Source: Bacteroidales bacterium (GTDB lineage: Bacteria; Bacteroidota; Bacteroidia; Bacteroidales; UBA932). From it: a stretch of 64,000 nucleotides of DNA. Both the position numbers and the translations under genes were made by a program. The notes beneath the pieces are model-generated. The model saw nothing but the letters and a program-made list of their open reading frames with translations, did no database searches and was not told the origin of the DNA. Numbering within the stretch: position 1 is the first letter of the stretch; each line of letters opens with the position of its first letter. This document shows, in pieces, positions 42,682-50,804 of this stretch. The stretch spans positions 109,173-173,172 of the forward strand of contig JAEEQS010000003.1 in assembly GCA_016285455.1 (NCBI GenBank), given 5' to 3'.

Positions 42682-43774
42682 CCTCAACTCCAAGACCTAT
42701 CAGGTCATCGTCAAAATCGTAGTCTGGCCTATGCAGTGGAGCATGGTCTTTTCCGCAGCCAAGATCAAAGAAAGTGGCCCCAAGGCGGGCCATTTTTGCT
42801 ATATGCACAAAGTCGTCGCTTCCCTTTGTGCCAACAAGATCTTCCACGGTTTGCAAGCCTTTTTCCTCAGCGATTTCCTTGACCGTTTCATTGAGAGATG
42901 GAGTGTTGATGGTTGCCGGGAAATAATCTGAAAATGAAACCTCTAGACGGAGTCCCTTATGTTTTTCAATGATTTTTTCTGCCGATGAAATAATCTCTTT
43001 CTTTAACCTTTCTAGTCCCTCGTCTGTCTGGCTTCTTGAGGTAACGGCTACAAATCCGTTTCCCGGAGTGATGCCGTAATCAGTCTCTCCCACCCCAGCT
43101 CCAACTATCGTTGAAAAAGAAAATTCACGGTTAAAACCGCGCACAGCATTAATGATTTCAATTACAGCATCTGTTGGGTTGATTGCTTTTTGCGGCTCGC
43201 TTGCGTGGGATGTTCTTCCAAGCACGTCTAGCCTGATGCCAGTGGAAGCCCAGGCGTAGGTTCCCGGATAGATAACAACGGTTCCCTTGTCAAAACCAGG
43301 CCAATTATGGAGTGCAAAGGCATAGTCGAACCCGATGCCGTTTTCTTTCATCCACAGAGCCATTTTCTCAGCCCCTGCTCCGGTTTCTTCTTCTGGCTGG
43401 AAAAGCAGATATATGCAGCCGTTCTTCAGAAGCGTATCTCTCTGCGATGAAATCCAGCGTGCAACTCCGCACACTATTGCCATATGGCCGTCGTGACCGC
43501 AGCTGTGTGCAAGACCGTCATATACAGACCGATAAGACCTTTCTCCCTGCTCAAAAATAGGCAGCGCGTCCAGCTCGCACCTAAGAAGAACGGAAGGCGC
43601 TCCGTTTTCTTTCCCGAACCTCGCTATTATTCCGTGTCCTCCGATTCCTGTCCAAATTTTGTCAGGAGAACAGGATGAAAGAAAATCGGTGACAATACCG
43701 GCGGTTTCTTTCTCGTTTGAGCTTAGGCACGGGCGTGAGTGTATTCTGTGCCTGAGAGATATTAGGCTTTCCAT
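42647..43774 (-). CDS. M20-family amidohydrolase (aminoacylase/hippuricase-like)
   Basis: A 375-residue zinc-dependent hydrolase that cleaves N-acyl amino acids or related amides. Metal and catalytic positions are visible in LRCELDALPI, HSCGHDGHMA (metal-binding Cys and His), FQPEEETGAGAEKM (catalytic Glu pair) and the C-terminal GKDHAPLHRPDYDFDD. No signal peptide. Substrate is uncertain; the family includes N-acetyl-diaminopimelate deacetylase and hippurate hydrolase. It is last in the holB-ricT-trmB run, 3 bases after trmB. Confidence 0.9.
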   Translation of the reverse strand: MESLISLRHRIHSRPCLSSNEKETAGIVTDFLSSCSPDKIWTGIGGHGIIARFGKENGAPSVLLRCELDALPIFEQGERSYRSVYDGLAHSCGHDGHMAIVCGVARWISSQRDTLLKNGCIYLLFQPEEETGAGAEKMALWMKENGIGFDYAFALHNWPGFDKGTVVIYPGTYAWASTGIRLDVLGRTSHASEPQKAINPTDAVIEIINAVRGFNREFSFSTIVGAGVGETDYGITPGNGFVAVTSRSQTDEGLERLKKEIISSAEKIIEKHKGLRLEVSFSDYFPATINTPSLNETVKEIAEEKGLQTVEDLVGTKGSDDFVHIAKMARLGATFFDLGCGKDHAPLHRPDYDFDDDLIGLGVEVMSGVCQHILQ

Positions 43775-43777
43775 AGT

Positions 43778-44539
43778 TTATCTTATTCTTCCGGGAGTTC
43801 TTCCCTGTGATTCTTTTTCTAGCCAGAGGGCGCTGTCCCATTCCGGTTCCTTGAAAGGGGCTGTCGTTTTCAGCCTGAAACAAAGGTAAGTTATTGCAAG
43901 CCCCATCTTCAGGAAATACTGCTCGTAAAATGTCTGAACAGTCTTGAGTTCAGGCGGAAAGGCGGGGTTCTCCTCTTTGTATATGTCTGTGCTGCGGCAA
44001 AGTATTTCAAGGGAATTCTGCCTGACAAGCTCATATGTGTATTCGTGGAGAAGACGGCTGTCTGTTTTCAGATGGATCTTTCCGCTTGCTTTCAGGAAGC
44101 GTCGGTATCTTTCAAGAAACATTGTTCCCGTCAGCCTTTTTCTTGGGGACCTCAGCTGGGGATCCGCAAATGTTATCCAGATTTCATCTATCTCATCAGC
44201 CCCAAAAATCCATTCTATGAAATCTATGCTGGTGCGGATAAAGCGCACGTTTTCAAGCCCTAGTTCTTCTGCCTGGCGAGCTCCGGTCCAGAGCCTTGCG
44301 CCCTTTATGTCTATGCCTATGAAATTTCTTTGTGGATAAAGCTTGGCCAGAGAAACGGTATATTCACCCTTTCCGCATCCGAGTTCCAAGGTTATGGGAT
44401 TGGAATTATTGAAAACCTCCTGGTGCCATTTTCCCTTCAGGCTCCAGTCTTTGCGGAAGACTTCTTCCATCTTTGGCTGGAGAAGGCATTTGAAGGTAGA
44501 ATTCTGGCGGAATTTTTCCAGTTTTCCTATTGTGCTCAT
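43778..44539 (-). CDS. trmB: tRNA (guanine-N7)-methyltransferase
   Basis: SAM-dependent enzyme that makes m7G46 in tRNA. The SAM site LELGCGKGEYTVSLAKLYP and the Asp of FIGIDIKGARLW are clear. The family block WITFADPQLRSPRKRLTG is in the Bacteroidota form (other phyla have DPWPKKRH). At 253 residues it is slightly longer than typical because of the N- and C-terminal ends. The start overlaps the ricT stop by 4 bases, indicating coupled translation. Confidence 0.93.
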   Translation of the reverse strand: MSTIGKLEKFRQNSTFKCLLQPKMEEVFRKDWSLKGKWHQEVFNNSNPITLELGCGKGEYTVSLAKLYPQRNFIGIDIKGARLWTGARQAEELGLENVRFIRTSIDFIEWIFGADEIDEIWITFADPQLRSPRKRLTGTMFLERYRRFLKASGKIHLKTDSRLLHEYTYELVRQNSLEILCRSTDIYKEENPAFPPELKTVQTFYEQYFLKMGLAITYLCFRLKTTAPFKEPEWDSALWLEKESQGRTPGRIR

Positions 44540-45687
44540 TTTTGTCTGGAGTCGTTTCTTCTGCGAGGTTTGGAGTGCGGCTTGCTCTTCTTTTTCCTTT
44601 GAACTTCGTCAAATCGGGTGATGCTGTCTTCTCCGGCTGCGCTCTTGAAGTCTATGATTTTTTCCTTCTTGGTTCCGGAGATGGCCTCTCCCTTCTTTCC
44701 TTCTGCGTTGAGAGCCATCAACTCTCTGACTTTCTCCACCTTGAGAGGATAGGCCTCGTCGCTTTCACGGTCTGAGTATGTGAACCACATTATGCCCTTG
44801 AGAGCATCTGCCTTTACCGGGCGGATGTCTCCGTCTTCAAGATGAAGCGGTTCCGTCAGGCGCGGAAGCTTTTCCTTGGCATCGATATAAACAGGCGCTT
44901 CGTAGTTTATGCAGCATTTGAGCTTGCCGCACTGGCCTGCCAGTTTCTGGGGGTTGAGGGAAAGGTCCTGGCATCTTGCTGCTGCGGTGGTGATAGATTG
45001 GAAGTCGTTGATGTATCTTGAGCAGCAGAGAGCTTGTCCGCAGACTCCGATTCCGCCAATCAGGCCGGCTTCCTGGCGTGCGCCTATCTGCTTCATTTCT
45101 ACCCTAATATGGAATTCCTCCGCAAAATCCTTGATCAGCTGGCGGAAATCTACCCTTCCGTCTGCAATGTAGTAGAAGATGGCCTTTGTTCCGTCTCCCT
45201 GGAATTCCACGTCTCCGATTTTCATCTCCAGGCCCAGGTTTGCGGCCAGCACCCTTGAGCGTATCATCGTCTGGTGTTCCCTTGCAATGGCTTCCTGCCA
45301 TTTCTGTATGTCCTGAGGCCTGGCCTTGCGGTAGATTCTCTTGAACTCGTAGGATTTCCAGTCTATGTTGCTTCTTCTGAGCTGATGCGCTACCACGGCT
45401 CCGCTGAGGGTGATTATCCCTACGTCGCATCCGTTCTGGGCTTCTGTTACAACTATGTCTCCCTGCCTCAGCACCTGGCCGGAAGTGTTCAGGTAAATGC
45501 CCTTTCTGGTGTTCTTGAACCTTACCTCAAAGAGGTTTTCCATCTCTTCTTCCGGGATTCCCTGGAGCCAGTCGAATACGGCTCTTTTGCAGCAGCTCTG
45601 GTCGTAGGTGCAGCGGATCTGCCCGTTCTTTTCTATGCTTGTCTGACAGCCCCTGTGGCAGTCAAATACAATGTCTTTCTTGTCCAT
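44536..45687 (-). CDS. ricT: PSP1-domain regulatory Fe-S protein RicT (YaaT family)
   Basis: A 383-residue cytoplasmic protein. In Bacillus RicT works with RicA and RicF in a complex binding Fe-S clusters that influences RNA processing. The PSP1 domain (about 85-255) is followed by cysteine pairs CGQALCC and CGKLKCC, with further Cys near the N-terminus (FDCHRGC). The C-terminal tail is Lys/Arg-rich (KKKSKPHSKPRRRN). The track starts 8 codons earlier within holB; the ATG at 45687, one base after the holB stop, is preferred. No RicA/RicF homologue is in the window, so its partners here are unknown. Confidence 0.88.
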   Translation of the reverse strand: MDKKDIVFDCHRGCQTSIEKNGQIRCTYDQSCCKRAVFDWLQGIPEEEMENLFEVRFKNTRKGIYLNTSGQVLRQGDIVVTEAQNGCDVGIITLSGAVVAHQLRRSNIDWKSYEFKRIYRKARPQDIQKWQEAIAREHQTMIRSRVLAANLGLEMKIGDVEFQGDGTKAIFYYIADGRVDFRQLIKDFAEEFHIRVEMKQIGARQEAGLIGGIGVCGQALCCSRYINDFQSITTAAARCQDLSLNPQKLAGQCGKLKCCINYEAPVYIDAKEKLPRLTEPLHLEDGDIRPVKADALKGIMWFTYSDRESDEAYPLKVEKVRELMALNAEGKKGEAISGTKKEKIIDFKSAAGEDSITRFDEVQRKKKSKPHSKPRRRNDSRQK

Positions 45688-45688
45688 A

Positions 45689-46885
45689 TTAGGTATTCTG
45701 ATAGAGTGCATTGCACAAATCGCTGAATATGAACTTGGCGTTCACGTTTCTTTCTATGCACTCGATTGTGGAGTTGAATATGTCGTAATACTTGCTAAAA
45801 TTCTCTTTCTTGAGCCTTGCGGCAAGGGTCTTTATTTCTTCTTCCTGCGTAGGGTTGAGATATGCCAGGTCTTCCCGCCCCAGATCCAGCATATACATCT
45901 GCCTTAGCATCTTGAGGGAGTTGCGGCAGAAGGTTTTCTGAGCTTCTTTTCCTCTTTGCGCCAGCCCAGATGCAAATGAAATCAGTTCCCGAAGCTTCTT
46001 GTCCAGAGCCAGAGACATCAGGGCAGAAAAGTCTTCAAAGTCTTCTGTCTCGCCTTCGCTGCTTTCTATCAGCTGTAGGGCTTTTCCAAAGCTTCCCTGG
46101 GCGCATGCTGCCCATCGCTGAGCTTCTTCTTCACTTAATTTGCATTTCTCGGCGATGGCTTTTGCAAGATCTTCTTTTTCAATTGGCGGCACTTCTATGA
46201 GCCGGCATCTTGATCTTATTGTCTGGATGATTTTTCCCGGATCGTTAGTTATCAGGAAGAAATATGTGTCTTCCGTTGGCTCTTCTATACTCTTGAGGAG
46301 CTTGTTGGCGGCTTCTGCGTTCATCCTTTCCGGAAAGAGTATCAGCACCACCTTTTCTCCGCCTTCATACGAGGTAAAGTTCAGCCTGTTTATCAGCCAG
46401 GATGCTTCATTTACGCCAATCAGCCCCATCTTATTCTCCAGCTCCAGGGCGGCGTAAAGGTCTTCCTCGCTGAAATAAGGGTTTTCCTTTACCAGATTCC
46501 TGAATATCTCATAATATGCGTCTATCGGGGCCTTCTTTCCTTTTTCCACCAGCTGGGTGGTATTTATCGGGAATACAAAGTGGAAATCCGGATGAGTCAG
46601 GTTGCGCACCTTTATGCACGATGAGCACACTTGGCAGCTGTCTTCTGTTGGCAGCTCCTGCGGCTCGTCTCCAAACAGTCCTTTTACCAGCGGATTGTCT
46701 TCTCCGCTTGCCAGGGCTTTCCTGGTCCTGCAGAACATATACTGGATCGTAGCCAATGCCAAAGGCAGCGCTCCGCATCCGCTCTGCTCGCTAAACAGCA
46801 CGGCGTGCGGCATCCTTCCGCCCTGTACCATCCCGCGGAGCTTTTCTATCAAATCCCTATGTCCTGCTATTTCGGAAAAAATCAT
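45689..46885 (-). CDS. holB: DNA polymerase III delta-prime subunit
   Basis: Clamp-loader subunit of the replicative polymerase. The AAA+ fold starts with MIFSEIAGHRDLIEKL. The Walker A position is degenerate (EQSGCGALPL), as often in delta-prime, which does not hydrolyse ATP. A Cys cluster (CQVCSSCIKV) after it is the zinc-binding module. ILFPERMNAEAANKLLKSIEEP and the SRC-like motif TIRSRCRLIEVPP follow. The track begins 11 codons upstream; the ATG at 46885 is 6 bases after a TATCTTTG box and gives 398 residues. First gene of a four-gene operon. Confidence 0.92.
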   Translation of the reverse strand: MIFSEIAGHRDLIEKLRGMVQGGRMPHAVLFSEQSGCGALPLALATIQYMFCRTRKALASGEDNPLVKGLFGDEPQELPTEDSCQVCSSCIKVRNLTHPDFHFVFPINTTQLVEKGKKAPIDAYYEIFRNLVKENPYFSEEDLYAALELENKMGLIGVNEASWLINRLNFTSYEGGEKVVLILFPERMNAEAANKLLKSIEEPTEDTYFFLITNDPGKIIQTIRSRCRLIEVPPIEKEDLAKAIAEKCKLSEEEAQRWAACAQGSFGKALQLIESSEGETEDFEDFSALMSLALDKKLRELISFASGLAQRGKEAQKTFCRNSLKMLRQMYMLDLGREDLAYLNPTQEEEIKTLAARLKKENFSKYYDIFNSTIECIERNVNAKFIFSDLCNALYQNT

Positions 46886-46891
46886 ACCCCG

Positions 46892-46899
46892 CAAAGATA
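46892..46899 (-). promoter_or_regulatory. Candidate -7 box (TATCTTTG) for holB operon, near-leaderless
   Basis: TAnnTTTG on the minus strand with 6 bases before the holB ATG, implying a very short leader. No TTTG at the usual spacing. Confidence 0.5.
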
Positions 46900-46997
46900 C
46901 ACAAAAACAAAGGCACATAGATATTTATTGGAAGACAAATCCTAAATCTGCGTAGTTCATTCTATTAGCGTCTGTGAGTTTTCCTTTTTAGTTTTTT

Positions 46998-47343
46998 CTA
47001 GAGACCAAGAATTTCAACAATCTCTTTTGGTGTTACAACAAATGGTTTGTTTGGAAAATGTTTGATGTTTCCCGTTATTAGATAGGCGTCTTCTTTCCAG
47101 ATTAAGTCCAAGTTGCTCAAAAACACCTATCGCGCTTTCAATGTCATTGCAATCTAGATGAAATTTGTCGCGCTTTAAAACATCTTCATATTCTTGAATA
47201 ATCTCCAAATTATAAACAGGAGTTATTATTCCCGAATATACTCCAGCCATTACTCTTAAAGGAAAAGAGTTAATGTCTGTTGAAATAAGGGCTGACACTA
47301 AAACATTTGTATCAATTACCGCAAAGATCTTTTTACTTCCCAT
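46998..47343 (-). pseudogene. PIN-domain toxin inactivated by out-of-frame internal deletion
   Basis: The first part is a normal PIN toxin of the 'putative toxin-antitoxin component' family: ATG at 47343, FAVIDTNVLVSALIS with the first catalytic Asp, then LEIIQEYEDVL with a conserved Glu. After FEQLGLNL the frame shifts. The track's ORF (stop at 47014) ends in unrelated residues, while the next frame reads WKEDAYLITGNIKHFPNKPFVVTPKEIVEILGL and stops at 46998, the family's usual C-terminus. About 20 residues expected between the halves, including the acidic D-x-x-D-x-x-F/Y part of the metal site, are absent. The start overlaps the antitoxin by 11 bases. RNase activity is very unlikely. Confidence 0.85.
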
Positions 47344-47620
47344 CTCTAGCCGCACTAATCTCCCCGTTAATATCTTCTAGGCTCATTTCACCGGCACCAT
47401 TTGCCAAAGCAGCTTCTCTCATCCGGAGAAAAGCGTTCCATCCTTTTTGTTTCATATCTTCTTCTGTTTCTGCTTTAATCTCGAAGGGTATTCTGCGCTC
47501 CCTGACCACAGCCTTCATAAACAGGTTTAATGCTGCACTGTTGCTGAGTCCGAATTGATCGCAGAGCCCGTCAAAACTCTTTTTTAGATTCTCATCTACT
47601 CTGAATGTCATTGAGGTCAT
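47333..47620 (-). CDS. RelB/DinJ-family antitoxin
   Basis: A 95-residue antitoxin. The N-terminus MTSMTFRVDENLKKSFDGLCDQFGLSNSAALNLFMKAVV is the ribbon-helix-helix DNA-binding domain of RelB/DinJ, and the acidic, flexible C-terminus would wrap its toxin. The track extends upstream; the ATG at 47620 is preferred (a second ATG is three codons later). It overlaps the PIN toxin start by 11 bases, the normal order for such pairs. The frame is intact although the toxin is not, so it is now probably an orphan that may still autoregulate or neutralise related toxins. Confidence 0.88.
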   Translation of the reverse strand: MTSMTFRVDENLKKSFDGLCDQFGLSNSAALNLFMKAVVRERRIPFEIKAETEEDMKQKGWNAFLRMREAALANGAGEMSLEDINGEISAARDGK

Positions 47621-47645
47621 ATTGTGGGTGTGTTGGTGTTGTTTA

Positions 47646-47675
47646 CAAATATAATAAAATTTATTTACAAACAAA
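47646..47675 (-). promoter_or_regulatory. Promoter of the antitoxin gene (TTTG-N18-TATATTTG)
   Basis: Minus-strand TTTG (47672-47675), 18-base spacer and TATATTTG (47646-47653), 25 bases before the antitoxin ATG. Spacing is one base shorter than the common 19. Confidence 0.6.
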
Positions 47676-47694
47676 ATACAATGTATTTTATATG

Positions 47695-47818
47695 TTAGTT
47701 AAAGAGTGCAAAGACAAAGAGACCTCGTATTTCAGTTACCTCCCATCGGTTAAAATAAAAAGCAGGCATCTCTACACTTTTCAGTGTTTCGATACCTGCT
47801 TGTTTACTCTCTAACTAA
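47695..47818. repeat. Outer inverted repeat flanking the structured terminator
   Basis: TTAGTTAAAGAGT (47695-47707) and ACTCTCTAACTAA (47806-47818) are inverted copies matching at 12 of 13 positions and enclose the GNRA-capped hairpin. They could pair in a read-through transcript or be remnants of a small mobile element. No gene is visible in the 240 bases between the antitoxin start and the U32 stop. Confidence 0.65.
47749..47801 (-). terminator. Structured GNRA-capped terminator after the U32 gene; possible 3' end of a small RNA
   Basis: Read on the minus strand, AAGCAGGTATC pairs with GATGCCTGCTT (11 bp with one U-G), then a symmetric GAA/AGA internal loop, then ACACT/AGTGT closed by a GAAA tetraloop, followed by TTTATTTT. 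The GNRA loop exists only in the minus-strand RNA, fixing the direction. It lies 60 bases past the U32 stop. A TATATTTG box at 47838-47845 on the same strand could start an RNA of about 85 bases ending here. Confidence 0.78.
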
Positions 47819-47837
47819 CGTCACTTACATGACACTG

Positions 47838-47845
47838 CAAATATA
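47838..47845 (-). promoter_or_regulatory. Candidate -7 box (TATATTTG) for a small RNA downstream of U32
   Basis: TAnnTTTG on the minus strand, 16 bases after the U32 stop codon and about 90 bases before the GNRA-capped terminator. There is no matching -33 TTTG, so it may be chance. Confidence 0.35.
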
Positions 47846-47860
47846 GAGAAATCTTTCTAA

Positions 47861-49762
47861 TCAGGATTGTTTTACAAGCATTTCGCAATGTGAGCAGTCG
47901 AATTCCAGGGCGAGGGTGTTGTTGCCGTTTTTCAGATAGAGATGGCGGATGGCTTTGCTTTGCTTTTCGCCGTCTTTTCTGTTATCCTTTTTGCACATTC
48001 CCATCTGGTAACGGATGCAGTATTTGCACCTCATAAGTATGGCGTCCTTTGGAGGAAGTTGCTCGTATGATGGCTGAATGTCTGGCATTCCAAGCTCTGT
48101 GTAAACTTGTTTTGACAGTTTGTTGGAACAGTTTCTAAGATAGGAAGATCCGCCTTCCTTGAAGGCTTTTTTTGCCAGGTCTTTGAGTTCTAAATAATTG
48201 TTTTTTTTCTCAGCGACGGTGGTTTCTTTTTTCCGAAGATCTTCTAGATACTGCTGGAGTTTTTCTGCCAATTGAGTTCTTATTGCGTTGAGGGCAGAAG
48301 TTCTGTAGAAATAAACAGTGTCTCCTTCTATGCTTTTGACAGTGAAGGAGAAGTGCAAGGCGGTTTTTCCGATCTGGCGGGCTATAAGGTCTTTTGCGGA
48401 GTCTGGGTTCTTGGCTTCTTCTCCGGTGATATCAAAAGAGAATGTTTTTGCTGTTTTTGAGAAAGACTTTGGCTTACTGGCGAAGAACGCGGTAATGTTT
48501 ATTTTGTCTTTGCCAATTTGAATGGCGGTGTCTATATCAATGATTCTGGACGGGGTGTTTTCCAGGCTCTTTTCAAACTCGGTGTCCAGGTTGCGGTAGA
48601 TGAGGTCTCCCTTTTTGATCTTAAGGTCTTTGGTAAAGAGTTCCACCTTTTTGCCCTGGCAGCGGTTGGCGCGGAAGCCAGCTGTAATCTTGCCATTGGA
48701 GGCAAAGCAGAGGCCGTCTGAATTATGGAGAGTCTTGTCTGACTCGTAGGTGAAACTTACGAAAGACTTGTCGCCGCCTTTTATATCGGTGACCTTGCCG
48801 ATATATTCACCAATGCCTTTGGCGCTGTCGCGGCTTTTGAAGTCTGAGCGTTTTCCGTCCAGGAAGAATTCTGTGTAGCCGCGGTTGAAGGTTTTCTCTG
48901 CATCTGGAGTGAAATCTATGCGGCTTCTGCCCAGAGACGTGCGGCGGAGTTTCTCTCCGTCTTTGTTTTTCTCGGCGATGGTTTTATTGAGAGCCTTGTC
49001 GTAGAGGCTGACGATGTTCTTTACGTATGAAATGTTTTTGAGACGTCCTTCGATTTTGAAGGAAGTAATGCCAGCGTCTATAAGGTCTTCCAGCCTGTGT
49101 GAAAGGTTGAGGTCTTTCAGGGAAAGAAGCGGGGAATCTTTGACTAGAATGTTTCCGTCGTTGTCTATAAGGTCGTAGTTGGAACGGCAGGCCTGGATGC
49201 ATTCTCCGCGATTGGCGCTTCTTTGGGCAAGGCACTGGGAAAGGTAGCACTGGCCGCTGCAGCTGACACAGAGGGCGCCGTGAACAAAACATTCCAGTTC
49301 TGCGGAGGTAGCCTTTCTTATTTCCTTTATCTGTTTAAGGCTCAGTTCCCTTGCCAGAATTAGGCGGCTGAAACCCACCTTCTCCAGAAGGGCAGCCTTT
49401 TCAGGAGTGCGGATGTCTGTCTGGGTAGAAGCGAAAAGCGGAATCGGCGGGCGGTTCATCTTAAGAAGAGCAAAGTCCTGGACAATGACGGCATCTATTC
49501 CGGTCTCGTATGCAGTCCAAAGATACTTTTCCGCCTCCTGGAGTTCACTGTCGTAGAGAATGGTGTTTAGAGTAAGGTATATCTTTGCCCCGAATTTATG
49601 GGCATAGGAACAGAGTTTTTCTATGTCTTCAAAGGAATTGCCGGCCTGAAGCCTGGCGCCGTATTTTGGAGCGGCAATATAAACGGAATCGGCACCGCAG
49701 TCAATTGCCGCGATACCGATTTCCGAATTCCTTGCTGGAGAAAGAAGTTCTACCTTAAGCAT
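47861..49762 (-). CDS. U32-family protein (RlhA/TrhP-like RNA hydroxylation factor)
   Basis: A 633-residue cytoplasmic protein annotated as a U32 peptidase; studied members (RlhA, TrhP) instead add hydroxyl groups to rRNA or tRNA bases. The TIM-barrel part begins VELLSPARNSEIGIAAIDCGADSVYIA, and the cluster ECFVHGALCVSCSGQCYLSQC ... GECIQACR holds the Cys that bind Fe-S. A long C-terminal part ends with two more Cys pairs (RCKYCIRYQMGMCKK and DCSHCEM) that look like a second metal site. It starts 6 bases after the TPR gene ends, so they share a transcript. Confidence 0.88.
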   Translation of the reverse strand: MLKVELLSPARNSEIGIAAIDCGADSVYIAAPKYGARLQAGNSFEDIEKLCSYAHKFGAKIYLTLNTILYDSELQEAEKYLWTAYETGIDAVIVQDFALLKMNRPPIPLFASTQTDIRTPEKAALLEKVGFSRLILARELSLKQIKEIRKATSAELECFVHGALCVSCSGQCYLSQCLAQRSANRGECIQACRSNYDLIDNDGNILVKDSPLLSLKDLNLSHRLEDLIDAGITSFKIEGRLKNISYVKNIVSLYDKALNKTIAEKNKDGEKLRRTSLGRSRIDFTPDAEKTFNRGYTEFFLDGKRSDFKSRDSAKGIGEYIGKVTDIKGGDKSFVSFTYESDKTLHNSDGLCFASNGKITAGFRANRCQGKKVELFTKDLKIKKGDLIYRNLDTEFEKSLENTPSRIIDIDTAIQIGKDKINITAFFASKPKSFSKTAKTFSFDITGEEAKNPDSAKDLIARQIGKTALHFSFTVKSIEGDTVYFYRTSALNAIRTQLAEKLQQYLEDLRKKETTVAEKKNNYLELKDLAKKAFKEGGSSYLRNCSNKLSKQVYTELGMPDIQPSYEQLPPKDAILMRCKYCIRYQMGMCKKDNRKDGEKQSKAIRHLYLKNGNNTLALEFDCSHCEMLVKQS

Positions 49763-49768
49763 AATCTT

Positions 49769-50686
49769 TTAGCAACCCAGCTTGGCAATCTTCTGCTTTG
49801 CGGTAGGGCCGAACTTGCCGTCGCCCAGTACTTTCTTGTAAGTAGCGCAAGCCTGAGCCTTCTTTCCGGCGCTTTCATAGCAGGATGCCAGAATGTAAGT
49901 GTTCTGTGCAGAAGCAGGAGCGTTTACAAGGTGAGTGATGGCCTTGTTCCAGTTCTTTGCCTGATAAGCGCTCATTCCGGCAATAAGGCTTGCTGTTGGG
50001 TTAGGGCCAAGAGCAAGAGCCTTTTCAGCCTTGGCGATAGCCTCAGTGAATTTCTTTGCCTTCATTGCGTCGTTGGCGCTAGACACGAACATTCCGCTGA
50101 GAACTTTCTCTGCATTTGCATCGCCGAGCTCCTTTGCTTTCATCAGAGAAGCCTCTGCCTCAGCATCCTTTCCGGCCTTGTTGCAAGCCATTCCAAGAAG
50201 CAGGTGAGCCTTGGCATTGTTTGCGTCTCTTTCAATAGCCTTCTGGAAGAAAGGAATAGCCTCTTCTATATTGCCTGCATTGTAGGCGTCATTACCCTGC
50301 TGCAGAGGAATCTGCGCAAGCTTTGCCTGGGCGCTGGATGCTACTGCATCGTTTCCGTATTCCTTAGCGGTGTTGAGGGCCTCGGTATAGGTCTCTTCTG
50401 CCTTTGCATAGTCTTTGGCCGCAACCATCTTTCCGGCTGCTGAAAGGAGAATCTGAGGAATCATATCCTTGCAACCCTGAGCCATCTCAACTCCATCGTC
50501 ACCGGCAGCCTCAGCAATCTTCAGAGCCTCCTTGAAGTTCTTTACGGCTTCCATTTCATTACCGGCCTGATATGTCTCGGTGCCCTTCTGGTAAAGTTCC
50601 CCGGCCTGAGTCATATCCTGGGCGAATAAACTTCCCGCAAACAGAACTACTGCTGCGGTCAAAAAAAGTCTGGTGATTCTTTTCAT
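49769..50686 (-). CDS. Exported TPR protein
   Basis: A 305-residue protein with a signal peptide (to SLFAQ, about residue 23). The mature part is tandem TPR repeats: AGELYQKGTETYQAGNEMEAVKNFKEALKIAE, DYAKAEETYTEALNTAK, GNDAYNAGNIEEAIPFFQKAIERDANNAKAHLLLGMACNKAG and so on, ending with a distinct 50-residue segment of conserved ASCYESAGKKAQACATYKKVLG. It likely acts as a periplasmic scaffold. Promoter TTTG-N20-TATTTTTG lies upstream with a 46-base leader. First in a two-gene run with the U32 gene. Confidence 0.85.
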   Translation of the reverse strand: MKRITRLFLTAAVVLFAGSLFAQDMTQAGELYQKGTETYQAGNEMEAVKNFKEALKIAEAAGDDGVEMAQGCKDMIPQILLSAAGKMVAAKDYAKAEETYTEALNTAKEYGNDAVASSAQAKLAQIPLQQGNDAYNAGNIEEAIPFFQKAIERDANNAKAHLLLGMACNKAGKDAEAEASLMKAKELGDANAEKVLSGMFVSSANDAMKAKKFTEAIAKAEKALALGPNPTASLIAGMSAYQAKNWNKAITHLVNAPASAQNTYILASCYESAGKKAQACATYKKVLGDGKFGPTAKQKIAKLGC

Positions 50687-50732
50687 CTCTATAAATATTA
50701 TTTGGTTCTTATTTCTGTTTTTTACGAGGTTG

Positions 50733-50787
50733 CAAAAATAAAAAAAATGCAGGTATCACGCAAACACCATATTTATTCTTATTTTTG
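50733..50787. promoter_or_regulatory. Divergent promoters between TPR (-) and M16 (+) genes
   Basis: Minus strand: TTTG (50761-50764), 20-base spacer, TATTTTTG (50733-50740). Plus strand: -7 box TATTTTTG (50780-50787), 17 bases before the M16 ATG, without a clear -33. Confidence 0.6.
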
Positions 50788-50804
50788 TACACATTCAATC
50801 GGTT

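Noticed and set aside
47605-47814. 69-residue plus-strand ORF between antitoxin and U32
   Set aside because: It crosses the structured hairpin and the antitoxin promoter, is rich in Lys/Tyr/Cys with no domain, and has no promoter of its own. The structure explains the region better.
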